Positions 1 through 5,940 of a stretch of 6,552 bases of DNA are shown piece after piece. The notes under the pieces are model-generated. The model worked only from the letters and a program-made list of their open reading frames with translations. It had not been told where the DNA came from and ran no database searches. This DNA comes from JASHVB01 sp049522565 (GTDB lineage Bacteria; Pseudomonadota; Alphaproteobacteria; Acetobacterales; Acetobacteraceae), in contig JBEKNT010000391.1 of NCBI GenBank assembly GCA_049522565.1, positions 1 to 6,552 of the forward strand, in the 5' to 3' direction. The first letter of the stretch is position 1. Every line of letters starts with the position of its first letter. A program made the translations under genes and the position numbers.

Positions 1-358
1 AGCCTTCGCCGTTGGCGCGGGGCGAGTTCTTGTCGGCGTGGATGATCATCAGCTCGGGATGATCCGGATGTGCCGGCGCCGCGGGATGAATATGCAACTC
101 GCCGAAATTGCGCCCGAAGGCCAGGTGCTGCGCCGGCGCCATGTGCTGGTCGCGGAAGAAAATGACAAGGTTCTCCGCCAGCGCGCGGTGCACCTCGGCC
201 ATCTGGTGGTTGCCCAGAGGCTTCGACAGATCCACCCCGCCGATCTCGGCGCCGATGATCGGCGTCAGCTTGTCGACGCTGATCGTCTCATAGGGCGCGT
301 CGTTGCCCGGCTGGTGTTTGTAGCGCGGACCGTTGTTGCCGCGCATCGGATCCATCAT
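1..358 (-). CDS. TauD/TfdA-family Fe(II)/2-oxoglutarate dioxygenase, N-terminal part (cut by left edge)
   Basis: The first 119 residues of a TauD/TfdA-type dioxygenase, which oxidises a small organic substrate with O2 and 2-oxoglutarate. The segment KLTPIIGAEIGGVDLSKPL (residues 30-48) is the family's N-terminal strand signature. It is followed by a helix ending in ENLVIFFRDQ (62-71), FGRNFGELHIHP (81-92) and HADKNSPRANGEG (107-119). The HxD iron-binding motif normally follows within a few residues, so it lies just beyond the edge and cannot be checked. The start is ATG at 358; a second ATG at 355 is possible. An AGGAGGAG ribosome binding site sits 6-7 nt upstream and overlaps the stop codon of the aminotransferase gene 12 nt upstream, so the two are cotranscribed and probably translationally coupled. 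The family is clear. The substrate (taurine, an aryloxyacid or another) cannot be told from this end of the protein. Confidence 0.9.
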   Translation of the reverse strand, partial: MMDPMRGNNGPRYKHQPGNDAPYETISVDKLTPIIGAEIGGVDLSKPLGNHQMAEVHRALAENLVIFFRDQHMAPAQHLAFGRNFGELHIHPAAPAHPDHPELMIIHADKNSPRANGEG

Positions 359-364
359 GGCAGT

Positions 365-372
365 CTCCTCCT
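365..372 (-). promoter_or_regulatory. Shine-Dalgarno of the dioxygenase, overlapping the upstream stop codon
   Basis: Read on the minus strand, AGGAGGAG lies 6 nt before the ATG at 358. Its first two bases (372-371) are also the last two bases of the aminotransferase TAG stop (373-371). This arrangement is typical of translational coupling and fixes the dioxygenase start. Confidence 0.75.
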
Positions 373-1603
373 AGCTGGCGCGTCGAATGTTGCCGCTCTG
401 CTGCGGAATGCCGGTCTGTTCGTAGCAGACTTTTGCCAGCGCGGCGACGCCCTCGCGGATCACGTCCTTGCTGGGCATGGCGAAGCACAGGCGCAGATGC
501 GATTTGGAGTTGTCGGCGCTGACCGCCCAGGCCGGGCCCTCGTTGAAGATGATGCCGGCCGCGGCGGCGGGCTTCAGCAGCGTGCGCACATCCACCGCGT
601 CCGGCAGCTTGATCCACAGGAAGATGCCGCCCTTCGGTATCCAGCATTCGGCGGCGCTGCCGAATTCCTGTTCGACAGCTTCGATCATGGTTTGCAGCTT
701 GTCGTGCAGCACGCCGTTCAGGTGCGTCAGGTGCTTGTCGAAGTTCTTGGAAAAATATTCCGCGACGATCATCTGGTCCAGCGCGCCGGTGCCGCTGTCG
801 CCCTTCAGCGGCAACAGGCGGCGCATCAGTTCCCACGGCGCAAAGATGTAGCCAAGCCGCAGCGCCGGCGCGAGCGATTTGGAAAACGAGCCGAGATGGA
901 TCACCGCGCCGGGATCGAGTGCATACAGCGCCGGCGGTGCCTCGATGCCCTGCCACAGCAGGTCGGCGTAGCATTCGTCTTCGAAGATCGCGACGTTGTA
1001 GTCGTGCGCCAGCTTGATCAGCGCGTGGCGACGGTCCAGGGGAAGGATGCTGGCGGTGGGGTTCTGAATCGTCGGGATGGTATAGATGAACTTCGGCGTG
1101 ATGCCCTTGGCCTTCAGCGCGGCGAGCTGGGCGGCCAGCGCGTCGATGACGATGCCGTCGGCGTCCAGCTTCATCGCCTCGATCTTGGCGCCGACCTTGC
1201 GGAAGCGGTTGAGCGCGCCCTGGTAGCAGAATTCCTCGCACAGTACGGTGTCGCCGGGGTTGATCAGCAGCTTGCTGATCATGTCGATGCCCTGGCCGGA
1301 GCCGGTGACGACCATGATGTCGTCGATCGGCGCATCGATGCCGCGATGCTGCTTCGACTTGGCGGCGACGAACTGGCGCAGACCGGGATAGCCTTGCGGC
1401 CCCAGGCCGAGGTTGTAGATGGCAAGCTTGGAACCTTCGCGCCGCAGCACCGATGCCGCCGCCTCGATCAGTCCCTCGATCGGGATTTGCTCCGGGTCGT
1501 TGTTGCCGCCGACGAAATAGTATTTCGGGAATGGCGCCCAGCGCGGCGCCGGGTCGGGCAACCCGTCGCTGTACAGCTTGGCGAAATCGAGAGCGGCGCT
1601 CAT
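371..1603 (-). CDS. PLP-dependent class I/II aminotransferase (2-aminoadipate aminotransferase / MocR-core type)
   Basis: A complete 410-residue fold-type-I aminotransferase that moves an amino group between an amino acid and a 2-oxo acid, using pyridoxal phosphate in the cytoplasm. Visible landmarks are YNLGLGPQGYPGLR (63-76), the phosphate-binding turn TGSGQGID (100-107), the IPTIQNPT motif with the PLP-contacting Asn181, FEDECYADL with Asp209 for the pyridine nitrogen, SFSKSLAPALRLGY with the Schiff-base Lys242, and the carboxylate-binding Arg371 in SHLRLCFA. The layout matches the LysN / MocR-catalytic-core subgroup, without the N-terminal helix-turn-helix that MocR regulators carry. The ATG at 1603 is chosen because GGAGGAAG ends 7 nt upstream and the protein starts where the family does. 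It is the first gene of an operon with the dioxygenase 12 nt downstream. The amino donor and acceptor are unknown. Confidence 0.95.
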   Translation of the reverse strand: MSAALDFAKLYSDGLPDPAPRWAPFPKYYFVGGNNDPEQIPIEGLIEAAASVLRREGSKLAIYNLGLGPQGYPGLRQFVAAKSKQHRGIDAPIDDIMVVTGSGQGIDMISKLLINPGDTVLCEEFCYQGALNRFRKVGAKIEAMKLDADGIVIDALAAQLAALKAKGITPKFIYTIPTIQNPTASILPLDRRHALIKLAHDYNVAIFEDECYADLLWQGIEAPPALYALDPGAVIHLGSFSKSLAPALRLGYIFAPWELMRRLLPLKGDSGTGALDQMIVAEYFSKNFDKHLTHLNGVLHDKLQTMIEAVEQEFGSAAECWIPKGGIFLWIKLPDAVDVRTLLKPAAAAGIIFNEGPAWAVSADNSKSHLRLCFAMPSKDVIREGVAALAKVCYEQTGIPQQSGNIRRAS

Positions 1604-1884
1604 GGATCGGCTTCCTCCGGATGGTTGGGCGGAAGGCTAGCAGCAACCCGGCAGCCCGTCACCCCGCGAGCTAGCGACAGGCGGAGAGATCGCGCGCGTA
1701 GCGCAGCAAATGGGTCCTGGTGTTTGGTTGGGGAGAATGCTTGCTTGATTGCGGCACGCACAGTTACCGCAAAGGGTGCCCCAACTGACACAGTCGCAAC
1801 CACCGCCGTTCAATCGATTTGCGCTGTTGCGGTAGATAAAATACGAAGCCGCGGAACGCGCTGCGTCTTTGCGCCTCACAATTG
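1604..1884. other. Intergenic region: likely promoter of the aminotransferase operon, 3' end of the GNAT gene
   Basis: 281 bp between the stop of the GNAT gene and the start of the aminotransferase, both on the minus strand. No ORF here looks like a gene. It should hold the aminotransferase promoter, but I see no strong sigma-70 pair. On the minus strand, AGCGCG (1862-1857), the loop TTC and then CGCGGCT (1853-1847) form a 6-bp stem with one bulged G, followed by a short T-rich stretch at about 1843-1836; this could be a weak terminator for the SDR-GNAT transcript. TACCGCAA at 1765-1772 and its inverse TTGCGGTA at 1827-1834, plus another TTGCGG at 1749-1754, are possible operator half-sites. 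All of this is low certainty. Confidence 0.4.
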
Positions 1885-2334
1885 TTACTTCGTCGCGCTC
1901 GTCGCGCCAACATTCAAGACCTTGCGCAGGAAGTACTTCGTATGCCCGGGCGGGTAGTCTTCGAGTTGCCCGACCACCGTATAGCCACGGTTGCGATAGA
2001 AGCCCAGCGCCTGGAAACTATGCGTTTCCAGGGTTGCATGTGCGCAATCATGCTCGACCGCGAACGCCTCCGCGGCGTTCATCAGCCGCGTGCCGTTGCC
2101 GTGCGAGCGCCACGCCGACGCGACCCACAGGAAGCGCACTTGCAGCCAGCCGCCCCAGGTGAAGCCGGTCAGGCCGCCCAGCCACTCGCCGCGGTCGTTG
2201 CGCAGGAAGAAGCCGACCGGGAAGAACTCCGCCATGCCGGTGGCGGCGAAGTTGTGGTTCACCACGCCGTCTTCGATGAAGCGTTCCAACGCCTCGCCGG
2301 GGAATGGTTCGTAGACGAGTTCCAAACGGTCCAT
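1885..2334 (-). CDS. GNAT-family N-acetyltransferase
   Basis: A 149-residue single-domain GNAT protein, expected to transfer an acetyl group from acetyl-CoA to an amine. The central strand RFLWVASAWRSHGNGTRLM (67-85) carries the acetyl-CoA pyrophosphate loop of R/Q-x-x-G-x-G type (Arg76, Gly79, Gly81). The C-terminal part has the usual ALGFYRNRGYTVVGQLEDYP (109-128), with the Tyr that often acts as general acid, and ends with HTKYFLRK (131-138). Length and order match stand-alone GNATs. It starts 3 nt after the stop of the SDR gene and has no obvious Shine-Dalgarno of its own, so translation probably depends on ribosomes ending the SDR. The acceptor substrate cannot be told. Confidence 0.9.
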   Translation of the reverse strand: MDRLELVYEPFPGEALERFIEDGVVNHNFAATGMAEFFPVGFFLRNDRGEWLGGLTGFTWGGWLQVRFLWVASAWRSHGNGTRLMNAAEAFAVEHDCAHATLETHSFQALGFYRNRGYTVVGQLEDYPPGHTKYFLRKVLNVGATSATK

Positions 2335-2337
2335 CGG

Positions 2338-3123
2338 CTACATCGTCGTCTGCATGTCGCCGTCAATGGCGATCGCCTGGCCGCTGATCGTCGCACCGAA
2401 CGGACTGGCGAGATACAGTGCCATGTTGGCGATATCCTGCTGGCTGACGAAGCAGCGCAGCGAGGTGGTCGCAACGGTGCGCTCGGTCATTTCGTTCTCC
2501 GATATCGACGCTGCCGCGGCCTTCGCCTTGATCACGGCACGGATGCGCGGCCCGTCCACCGGCCCGGGCAGGATCGCGTTGACGCGAATGCCGTCCGGCC
2601 CGAGTTCGATCGACAGCGTCTTGGTAAAGCCGACGACGCCCCATTTCGCCGCCGAATAGGGCGCGCGCAGCGGAAAGCCGAAGCGCCCGGCCGCCGAACT
2701 CAGGTTGATGATCGCCCCGCCGCCGGACGCGCGCAGGGCGGGAATGGCGCGGCGCGAGCAATGGAACATCGACGCCAGGTCGATGCGCAGCGTCGCATCC
2801 AGCGCTTCGGGCGTCACCTGCTCCACCGGGGCGGTCGGACCGGCGATGCCGGCGTTGTTCACCAGCACATCCAGGCCGCCCAGATGGGTGATCGCCGCAT
2901 CGACGAAGGCCTCGCACTCCGCCGGCACGCCGGCATCGGCGCGCAGGCCGGGATGGCCGCAGGATGCCAGCGCCTCGGGGTCCACATCGGAGATGAACAC
3001 GCGCGCGCCGCAATCGACGAAACTGTCGGCCATCACCCGGCCGATGCCGTTGCCGGCACCGGTGATGGCGACCCGCATGCCGCCGAGATCGACGGTCAAC
3101 GGGATGCGCGCGCCTGTCACCAT
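2338..3123 (-). CDS. Short-chain dehydrogenase/reductase (classical SDR), probably NAD-dependent
   Basis: A 261-residue classical SDR: a Rossmann-fold oxidoreductase acting on an alcohol or carbonyl group. It shows the cofactor glycine motif TGAGNGIG (21-28), an acidic residue at the end of the second strand (Asp46, favouring NAD(H) over NADP(H)), NNAG (89-92), catalytic Ser143, Tyr156 and Lys160 (YSAAK), and the PG motif (186-187). The position of the conserved tetrad Asn, in the segment RIDLASMF, is Asp115 here. The ATG at 3123 is preferred because AGGAG lies 6 nt upstream; an in-frame ATG 15 codons later would leave the glycine motif very close to the start. It is the first gene of a two-gene unit with the GNAT. 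The substrate is unknown, and a family-level name (3-oxoacyl-ACP reductase-like) would be overcalling. Confidence 0.93.
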   Translation of the reverse strand: MVTGARIPLTVDLGGMRVAITGAGNGIGRVMADSFVDCGARVFISDVDPEALASCGHPGLRADAGVPAECEAFVDAAITHLGGLDVLVNNAGIAGPTAPVEQVTPEALDATLRIDLASMFHCSRRAIPALRASGGGAIINLSSAAGRFGFPLRAPYSAAKWGVVGFTKTLSIELGPDGIRVNAILPGPVDGPRIRAVIKAKAAAASISENEMTERTVATTSLRCFVSQQDIANMALYLASPFGATISGQAIAIDGDMQTTM

Positions 3124-3214
3124 GGTCGACTCCTATTGGGTGCGGGGCCCAGTGTTGCGGGAGCGATGCGGCACGGCAAGCCCTGGATCGGCGTGAGCAA
3201 CCGAGGCGGTGCGG

Positions 3215-3583
3215 CTAACGGTCCGGCACATAGGGCCGGTTGCGGCGGCGTCCCCCGAGGCGATGAAGCGTCACCAGCTTCAGGCCGGCCGGCTCAACCT
3301 CCGCCACGGCCCGGGCGATCGCCGCGTGGTTGTCGCGCACAATCGGCCAGTTGCTGTCGTCCCGCATGACGAGCGCGATCGTGCGCCGCGCGTGGTTTTG
3401 TTGGTAGAGGATGCCTCGATCCGCGGTGACCATGATGTCGAAGCCGTTGCGCTGCGCCGCGGCGAGCAGATCCCCGTTGGTCAGGCGCCCCCGCGCCATG
3501 GCAGAGGCGTGAGCCTCCTCATGTCCGGCCAACAGCCGCGCGAGCGGCGCAGGAATGTTCTGATCAAGCAGGACTCGGCGCAT
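3215..3583 (-). CDS. DUF5615 PIN-like toxin of a DUF433/DUF5615 toxin-antitoxin pair
   Basis: A 122-residue protein beginning MRRVLLDQNIPAPLARLL, the typical opening of DUF5615 PIN-like proteins. These are thought to be RNases related to VapC toxins and Mut7-C. Acidic residues fitting a PIN metal site are Asp7 (LLDQN), Asp38 (NGDLLAAA) and Asp55 (MVTADRGI). The C-terminal tail is Arg-rich (GGRRRNRP, 110-117). A longer reading from a TTG at 3622 adds 13 residues not seen in the family, so I chose the ATG at 3583. That start lies inside the upstream DUF433 gene, overlapping it by 20 nt, as is usual in these pairs. No strong Shine-Dalgarno precedes it, so coupling to the antitoxin is likely. RNase activity is inferred from the family. 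Confidence 0.85.
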   Translation of the reverse strand: MRRVLLDQNIPAPLARLLAGHEEAHASAMARGRLTNGDLLAAAQRNGFDIMVTADRGILYQQNHARRTIALVMRDDSNWPIVRDNHAAIARAVAEVEPAGLKLVTLHRLGGRRRNRPYVPDR

Positions 3584-3785
3584 GCTGCCGCGCGTAGTCG
3601 ATGATGCGCCGTGCCTGGTCAACCGTCATGCCGGGGAATAGCTCATTGGCGATTTGCTCCGGGGAAAAGCCCGCCTCGGCGTGATCGATCACGGTTTCGG
3701 CGGGGATGCGTGTGCCGACAACCAGCCATCGGCCGGACACCTTGCCGGGGATGCGTTCAACGTCGGAACAGTTCGACCAGTCCAT
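3564..3785 (-). CDS. DUF433 antitoxin (VapB-like) partner of the PIN-like toxin
   Basis: A complete 73-residue DUF433 protein. The family pattern is plain: RIPGKVSGRWLVVGTRIPAE (11-30) with the GTRIP turn, then a helical part, HAEAGFSPEQIANELFPGMT (35-54), and DQARRIIDYARQH (56-68), which resembles a winged or ribbon DNA-binding fold. It is expected to bind and neutralise the DUF5615 toxin and to repress their shared promoter. The ATG at 3785 has GAGGT about 5 nt upstream. It is the first gene of the pair, overlaps the toxin start by 20 nt, and diverges from a small plus-strand gene across an 87-bp gap. Confidence 0.87.
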   Translation of the reverse strand: MDWSNCSDVERIPGKVSGRWLVVGTRIPAETVIDHAEAGFSPEQIANELFPGMTVDQARRIIDYARQHAPSPA

Positions 3786-3872
3786 GGTTTACCTCATGGG
3801 GTTATGTAGCATGGAAGCTGGACCAGAGGAGGCCGCACTATCGCCTGTCGCGGTGCCGAAGGAGATGAGGCA
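3786..3872. promoter_or_regulatory. Divergent promoter region between the toxin-antitoxin pair and a small plus-strand gene
   Basis: An 87-bp gap between two divergent starts must carry at least the antitoxin promoter. On the minus strand TACATA (about 3810-3805) is a possible -10 box, but no good -35 box is placed correctly. Autoregulation by the DUF433 protein here is inferred from the gene arrangement only. Confidence 0.4.
3859..3864 (+). promoter_or_regulatory. Shine-Dalgarno of the small plus-strand gene
   Basis: AAGGAG sits 8 nt before the ATG at 3873. It is the main reason to accept the short downstream frame as a gene. Confidence 0.6.
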
Positions 3873-4085
3873 ATGAACGAGCCGCCGTGCAAGCCGAAGC
3901 CGACTGCCTCAATCGAGGCGGAGCAGGATTTGGAGCAGGATTTCATGCGGCGCTGGGCTGGCGACGCCAAACCAGAAGATCTTAAGGCATTCCTGGCAAG
4001 CGCCCCGGACGTGCCGCCCGAGCCGGGCGACGAAATTCCTGACCATCTTCGAGCGAAACTGCGAAGGACCGCGGCGGGCGCGTAG
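3873..4085 (+). CDS. Small hypothetical protein (70 aa), charged, family not recognised
   Basis: A 70-residue frame with an ideal AAGGAG site and plausible codon use. It has no signal peptide and no membrane segment. The first part is Pro/Lys-rich (PPCKPKPT, 4-11), then comes an acidic stretch (EAEQDLEQDF, 15-24), a short amphipathic part around RRWAGDAKPEDLKAFLASAP (26-45), a Pro/Glu-rich stretch (VPPEPGDEIP, 47-56) and a basic end (HLRAKLRR, 58-65). The gene diverges from the DUF433/DUF5615 pair and ends 15 bp from the convergent end of the TIR-FGE gene. Size, charge and place would suit an antitoxin or a small regulator of either neighbour, but that is a guess; I recognise no family. Confidence 0.6.
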   Translation: MNEPPCKPKPTASIEAEQDLEQDFMRRWAGDAKPEDLKAFLASAPDVPPEPGDEIPDHLRAKLRRTAAGA

Positions 4086-4100
4086 AGTAAGGATGCAGGA

Positions 4101-5606
4101 TCAAAAAGGGGTTCTGGCGAGGCGGAAACCGACACTGCTGATGCGGCCGCCGGGCTCGTTGAGGTTGCGGAAGCCGACGCGGAGGCCCCTCGGATTGCCG
4201 TACCAGGAACCGCCGCGCAGAACCCGCCGAGCGGCACTACCTCCGGTTGTCCATACCGAGCCGTCGTCAGGCGCTTCGTTGTAATTGTGGTGCCACGGAT
4301 CTGCGGTCCATTCCCAGACGTTGCCCAGCATGTCGTGCAGACCGAAGGCGTTGGCCTGGAATGATCCGACGGGGGCGGTAAACGCGAAGCCATCGTCGCA
4401 ATCAAAGAACCGATCCATGTCAAACGACATCTGCATGGTCGCCATCAGGTTGCGATCGGCAACATTGGCGTAACGACAGGCGCCTTCGCGACCATCGTCC
4501 CAGAAGCGTGCGGTCCGGGTGCCGGCCCGGGCCGCATATTCCCATTCTGCCTCACTGGGCAGGCGGTACTGCTGTCCGGTCTTGCGGCTCAGCCATTCGG
4601 CGTAGGCGGTCGCGTCCGCATGACTGATGCAGACAACCGGGTGGCGATCGGTCTGCGCATATCCCGGGTTGCGCCAACCGCGGTCCTCCCGCTCTGCGTA
4701 GCGCCATTCACCCTTCTGGTCCGGTTCATAGGTCCATGCCTTACTCGGAGTGCTATGCCCGGTGTCAGACACAAAGACCGCGAATTCACCGCGGGTGACC
4801 GGATACCGGCCCAGCCAGAACGGCCGCGCGAAAGTCACCGTGTGCAACGGGCGCGCGTTCTTGTCGTCCGCACCTTCCTGTTTGGACTCGGCCTCCGGCA
4901 CGCCCATTGTGAAGCCGCCCTCCTGGATCAGCACCATTTCGGGCAGGTCCGGACCGTCGCGGGTTACCATGCCAGGGGTCGCAGGCGTGCTCCGGGGCGT
5001 TGCCGGCACCGGCTGTGCGGCAGCGCGTGGCGGTGGAGCAGGCGTCGGGGTGGCCGGCACCGTAGCCGGCGCGGCGACCTGCCGCCGCAGCGCGAGGCGG
5101 AGCGAACCGGCGAACTCGTCCAGCTTCTCCTCGACCGCTTCGACCTTGGGGTCGCGCAGGCGCAATCGCCGGAAATCGATCATCTGGCGTGCGCGGAGCA
5201 GTGCGAGCACCGCCGGGTCTTGCACTTCGTCCGGACGGCTCGCATCGACGTCGTCCACGTCGATGTAGTGCAGCGGAAAGATCAGGTCGTCGCGGCCGAG
5301 CGCCGCCTCCCGCGCGCGGAAGTGCATCACCTCCTGGCAGCACATCGGGCTTTGCAGGAACGCCGGTGTAACGATCGGGATGAAGAAGGAAGACGCGTCC
5401 AGCGCCTTGTGAATTTCCTTCAGCCAGTCGGTGCCGTGCGGAATGGCGGCGACGTCCTGGAAGATGTGGACCTTCGGCTCCCGCCCGATGCGCAACTGCA
5501 AATGCTGCGCCAGCAGCAGGCGCAACTGGCTCAGGCGTCCGCCGGACGCGACGTCATCCGACGTGGTGTAGCTCCAGAACCCGATCGGCTTCAGGTAGTC
5601 CGCCAC
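4101..5606 (-). CDS. TIR domain - SUMF1/FGE (C-type-lectin-like) domain fusion protein, DGR-target-like C-terminus
   Basis: Numbering is from the GTG at 5606 (501 residues). Residues 7-171 form a TIR domain: KPIGFWSYTTSDD opens it, IFQDVAAIPHGTDW follows, and SPMCCQE carries the CxxE motif with Glu92 at the place of the catalytic Glu of TIR NADases. Residues 174-216 are a Pro/Ala/Thr linker. Residues 221-498 form an FGE-sulfatase/SUMF1 domain, with MVLIQEGGFTMG, RYPVTRGEFAVF, YRLPSEAEWEYAARAG, GLHDMLGNVWEWT and a final RVLRGGSWYGN...VGFRLAR. The two copper-binding cysteines of true FGE align with Gly470 and Leu475, so formylglycine formation is unlikely and a ligand-binding or sensing role is more plausible. 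The TIR would then be the effector, perhaps degrading NAD+. The frame can start at GTG 5693, but those extra 29 codons read like a translated GC-rich repeat and lack a Shine-Dalgarno; homologous TIRs begin near 5606. The upstream start is still possible. Confidence 0.92.
   Translation of the reverse strand: MADYLKPIGFWSYTTSDDVASGGRLSQLRLLLAQHLQLRIGREPKVHIFQDVAAIPHGTDWLKEIHKALDASSFFIPIVTPAFLQSPMCCQEVMHFRAREAALGRDDLIFPLHYIDVDDVDASRPDEVQDPAVLALLRARQMIDFRRLRLRDPKVEAVEEKLDEFAGSLRLALRRQVAAPATVPATPTPAPPPRAAAQPVPATPRSTPATPGMVTRDGPDLPEMVLIQEGGFTMGVPEAESKQEGADDKNARPLHTVTFARPFWLGRYPVTRGEFAVFVSDTGHSTPSKAWTYEPDQKGEWRYAEREDRGWRNPGYAQTDRHPVVCISHADATAYAEWLSRKTGQQYRLPSEAEWEYAARAGTRTARFWDDGREGACRYANVADRNLMATMQMSFDMDRFFDCDDGFAFTAPVGSFQANAFGLHDMLGNVWEWTADPWHHNYNEAPDDGSVWTTGGSAARRVLRGGSWYGNPRGLRVGFRNLNEPGGRISSVGFRLARTPF
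4113..4217 (-). other. Variable-region-like 3' end of the TIR-FGE gene (possible DGR target segment)
   Basis: This codes the last conserved stretch of the FGE domain, from RGGSW to GFRLAR. DGR variable regions in this fold sit at exactly this place and are copied from a template rich in AAC/AAT codons. Here the positions that are usually Asn in such templates read Tyr, Gly, Asn, Gly, Gly, Phe, Asn, Leu, Asn, Gly, Gly, Ile, Ser and Ser. Their codons all end in C or T (for example TAC, GGC, TTC, ATC, AGC, AGT), as expected if only adenines of AAY codons had been changed. No template copy or reverse transcriptase is in the window, and ordinary FGE proteins share the general motif, so this is a hypothesis. 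Confidence 0.4.
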
Positions 5607-5940
5607 GCCGCCTGCCCTGCCCCGCTCGCCTGCCGGGGATGGTAAGGCGCGCGTTCCGGCGCTGGCAATGTCGTGCTTGATGGGTAACGTCACGAGGTGC
5701 GGGGCGGTGGCGGGAGCACGACGCGATTGTGGGTCACGGTTTCAATCGGACCATGGATCGCCGGAGCCATCACGCATCAGGCCAGGCCACCCGAGGCAAG
5801 CTGCCTGCCAGGGAGCGACCCCTGTCCGGTTGTCATCGTCCGCGGGGCAAGGCGGCGTAGCGGCGCGCCGCCAGGTTCGCCGAAGCTGCCCGCGCCGCAT
5901 CCTGGTGGCGGACGCACCCGAGAGCGCATTTCAGGGAAAA

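Noticed and set aside
38..1957. A 639-codon open frame on the plus strand opposite the dioxygenase and aminotransferase
   Set aside because: It is antisense to two proteins with clear catalytic motifs, is rich in Arg/Ala/Asp/Gln as GC-rich shadows are, and resembles no family.
1882..3369. A 495-codon open frame on the plus strand opposite the GNAT and SDR genes
   Set aside because: It is antisense to genuine GNAT and SDR genes with full motifs; composition is that of a high-GC shadow frame.
3584..3622. Longer toxin start at TTG 3622
   Set aside because: Adds 13 residues outside the DUF5615 family start; the ATG at 3583 matches the family opening MRRVLLDQN.
4086..4100. Possible bidirectional terminator between the convergent small gene and the TIR-FGE gene
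   Set aside because: Only 15 bp, with no inverted repeat; the A/T run lies inside the TIR-FGE coding end.
3873..4100. Template repeat or Avd-like gene of a DGR just downstream of the TIR-FGE gene
   Set aside because: No near copy of the 4113-4217 segment is visible there, and the small gene is on the opposite strand and does not resemble Avd.
4620..5645. A 341-codon plus-strand frame opposite the TIR-FGE gene
   Set aside because: No recognisable domain; the opposite strand encodes intact TIR and FGE domains over the same bases.
5860..5871. 12-bp palindrome GCGGCGCGCCGC
   Set aside because: Low-complexity GC palindromes are expected by chance in such DNA; mentioned only in the description of the gene-free region.
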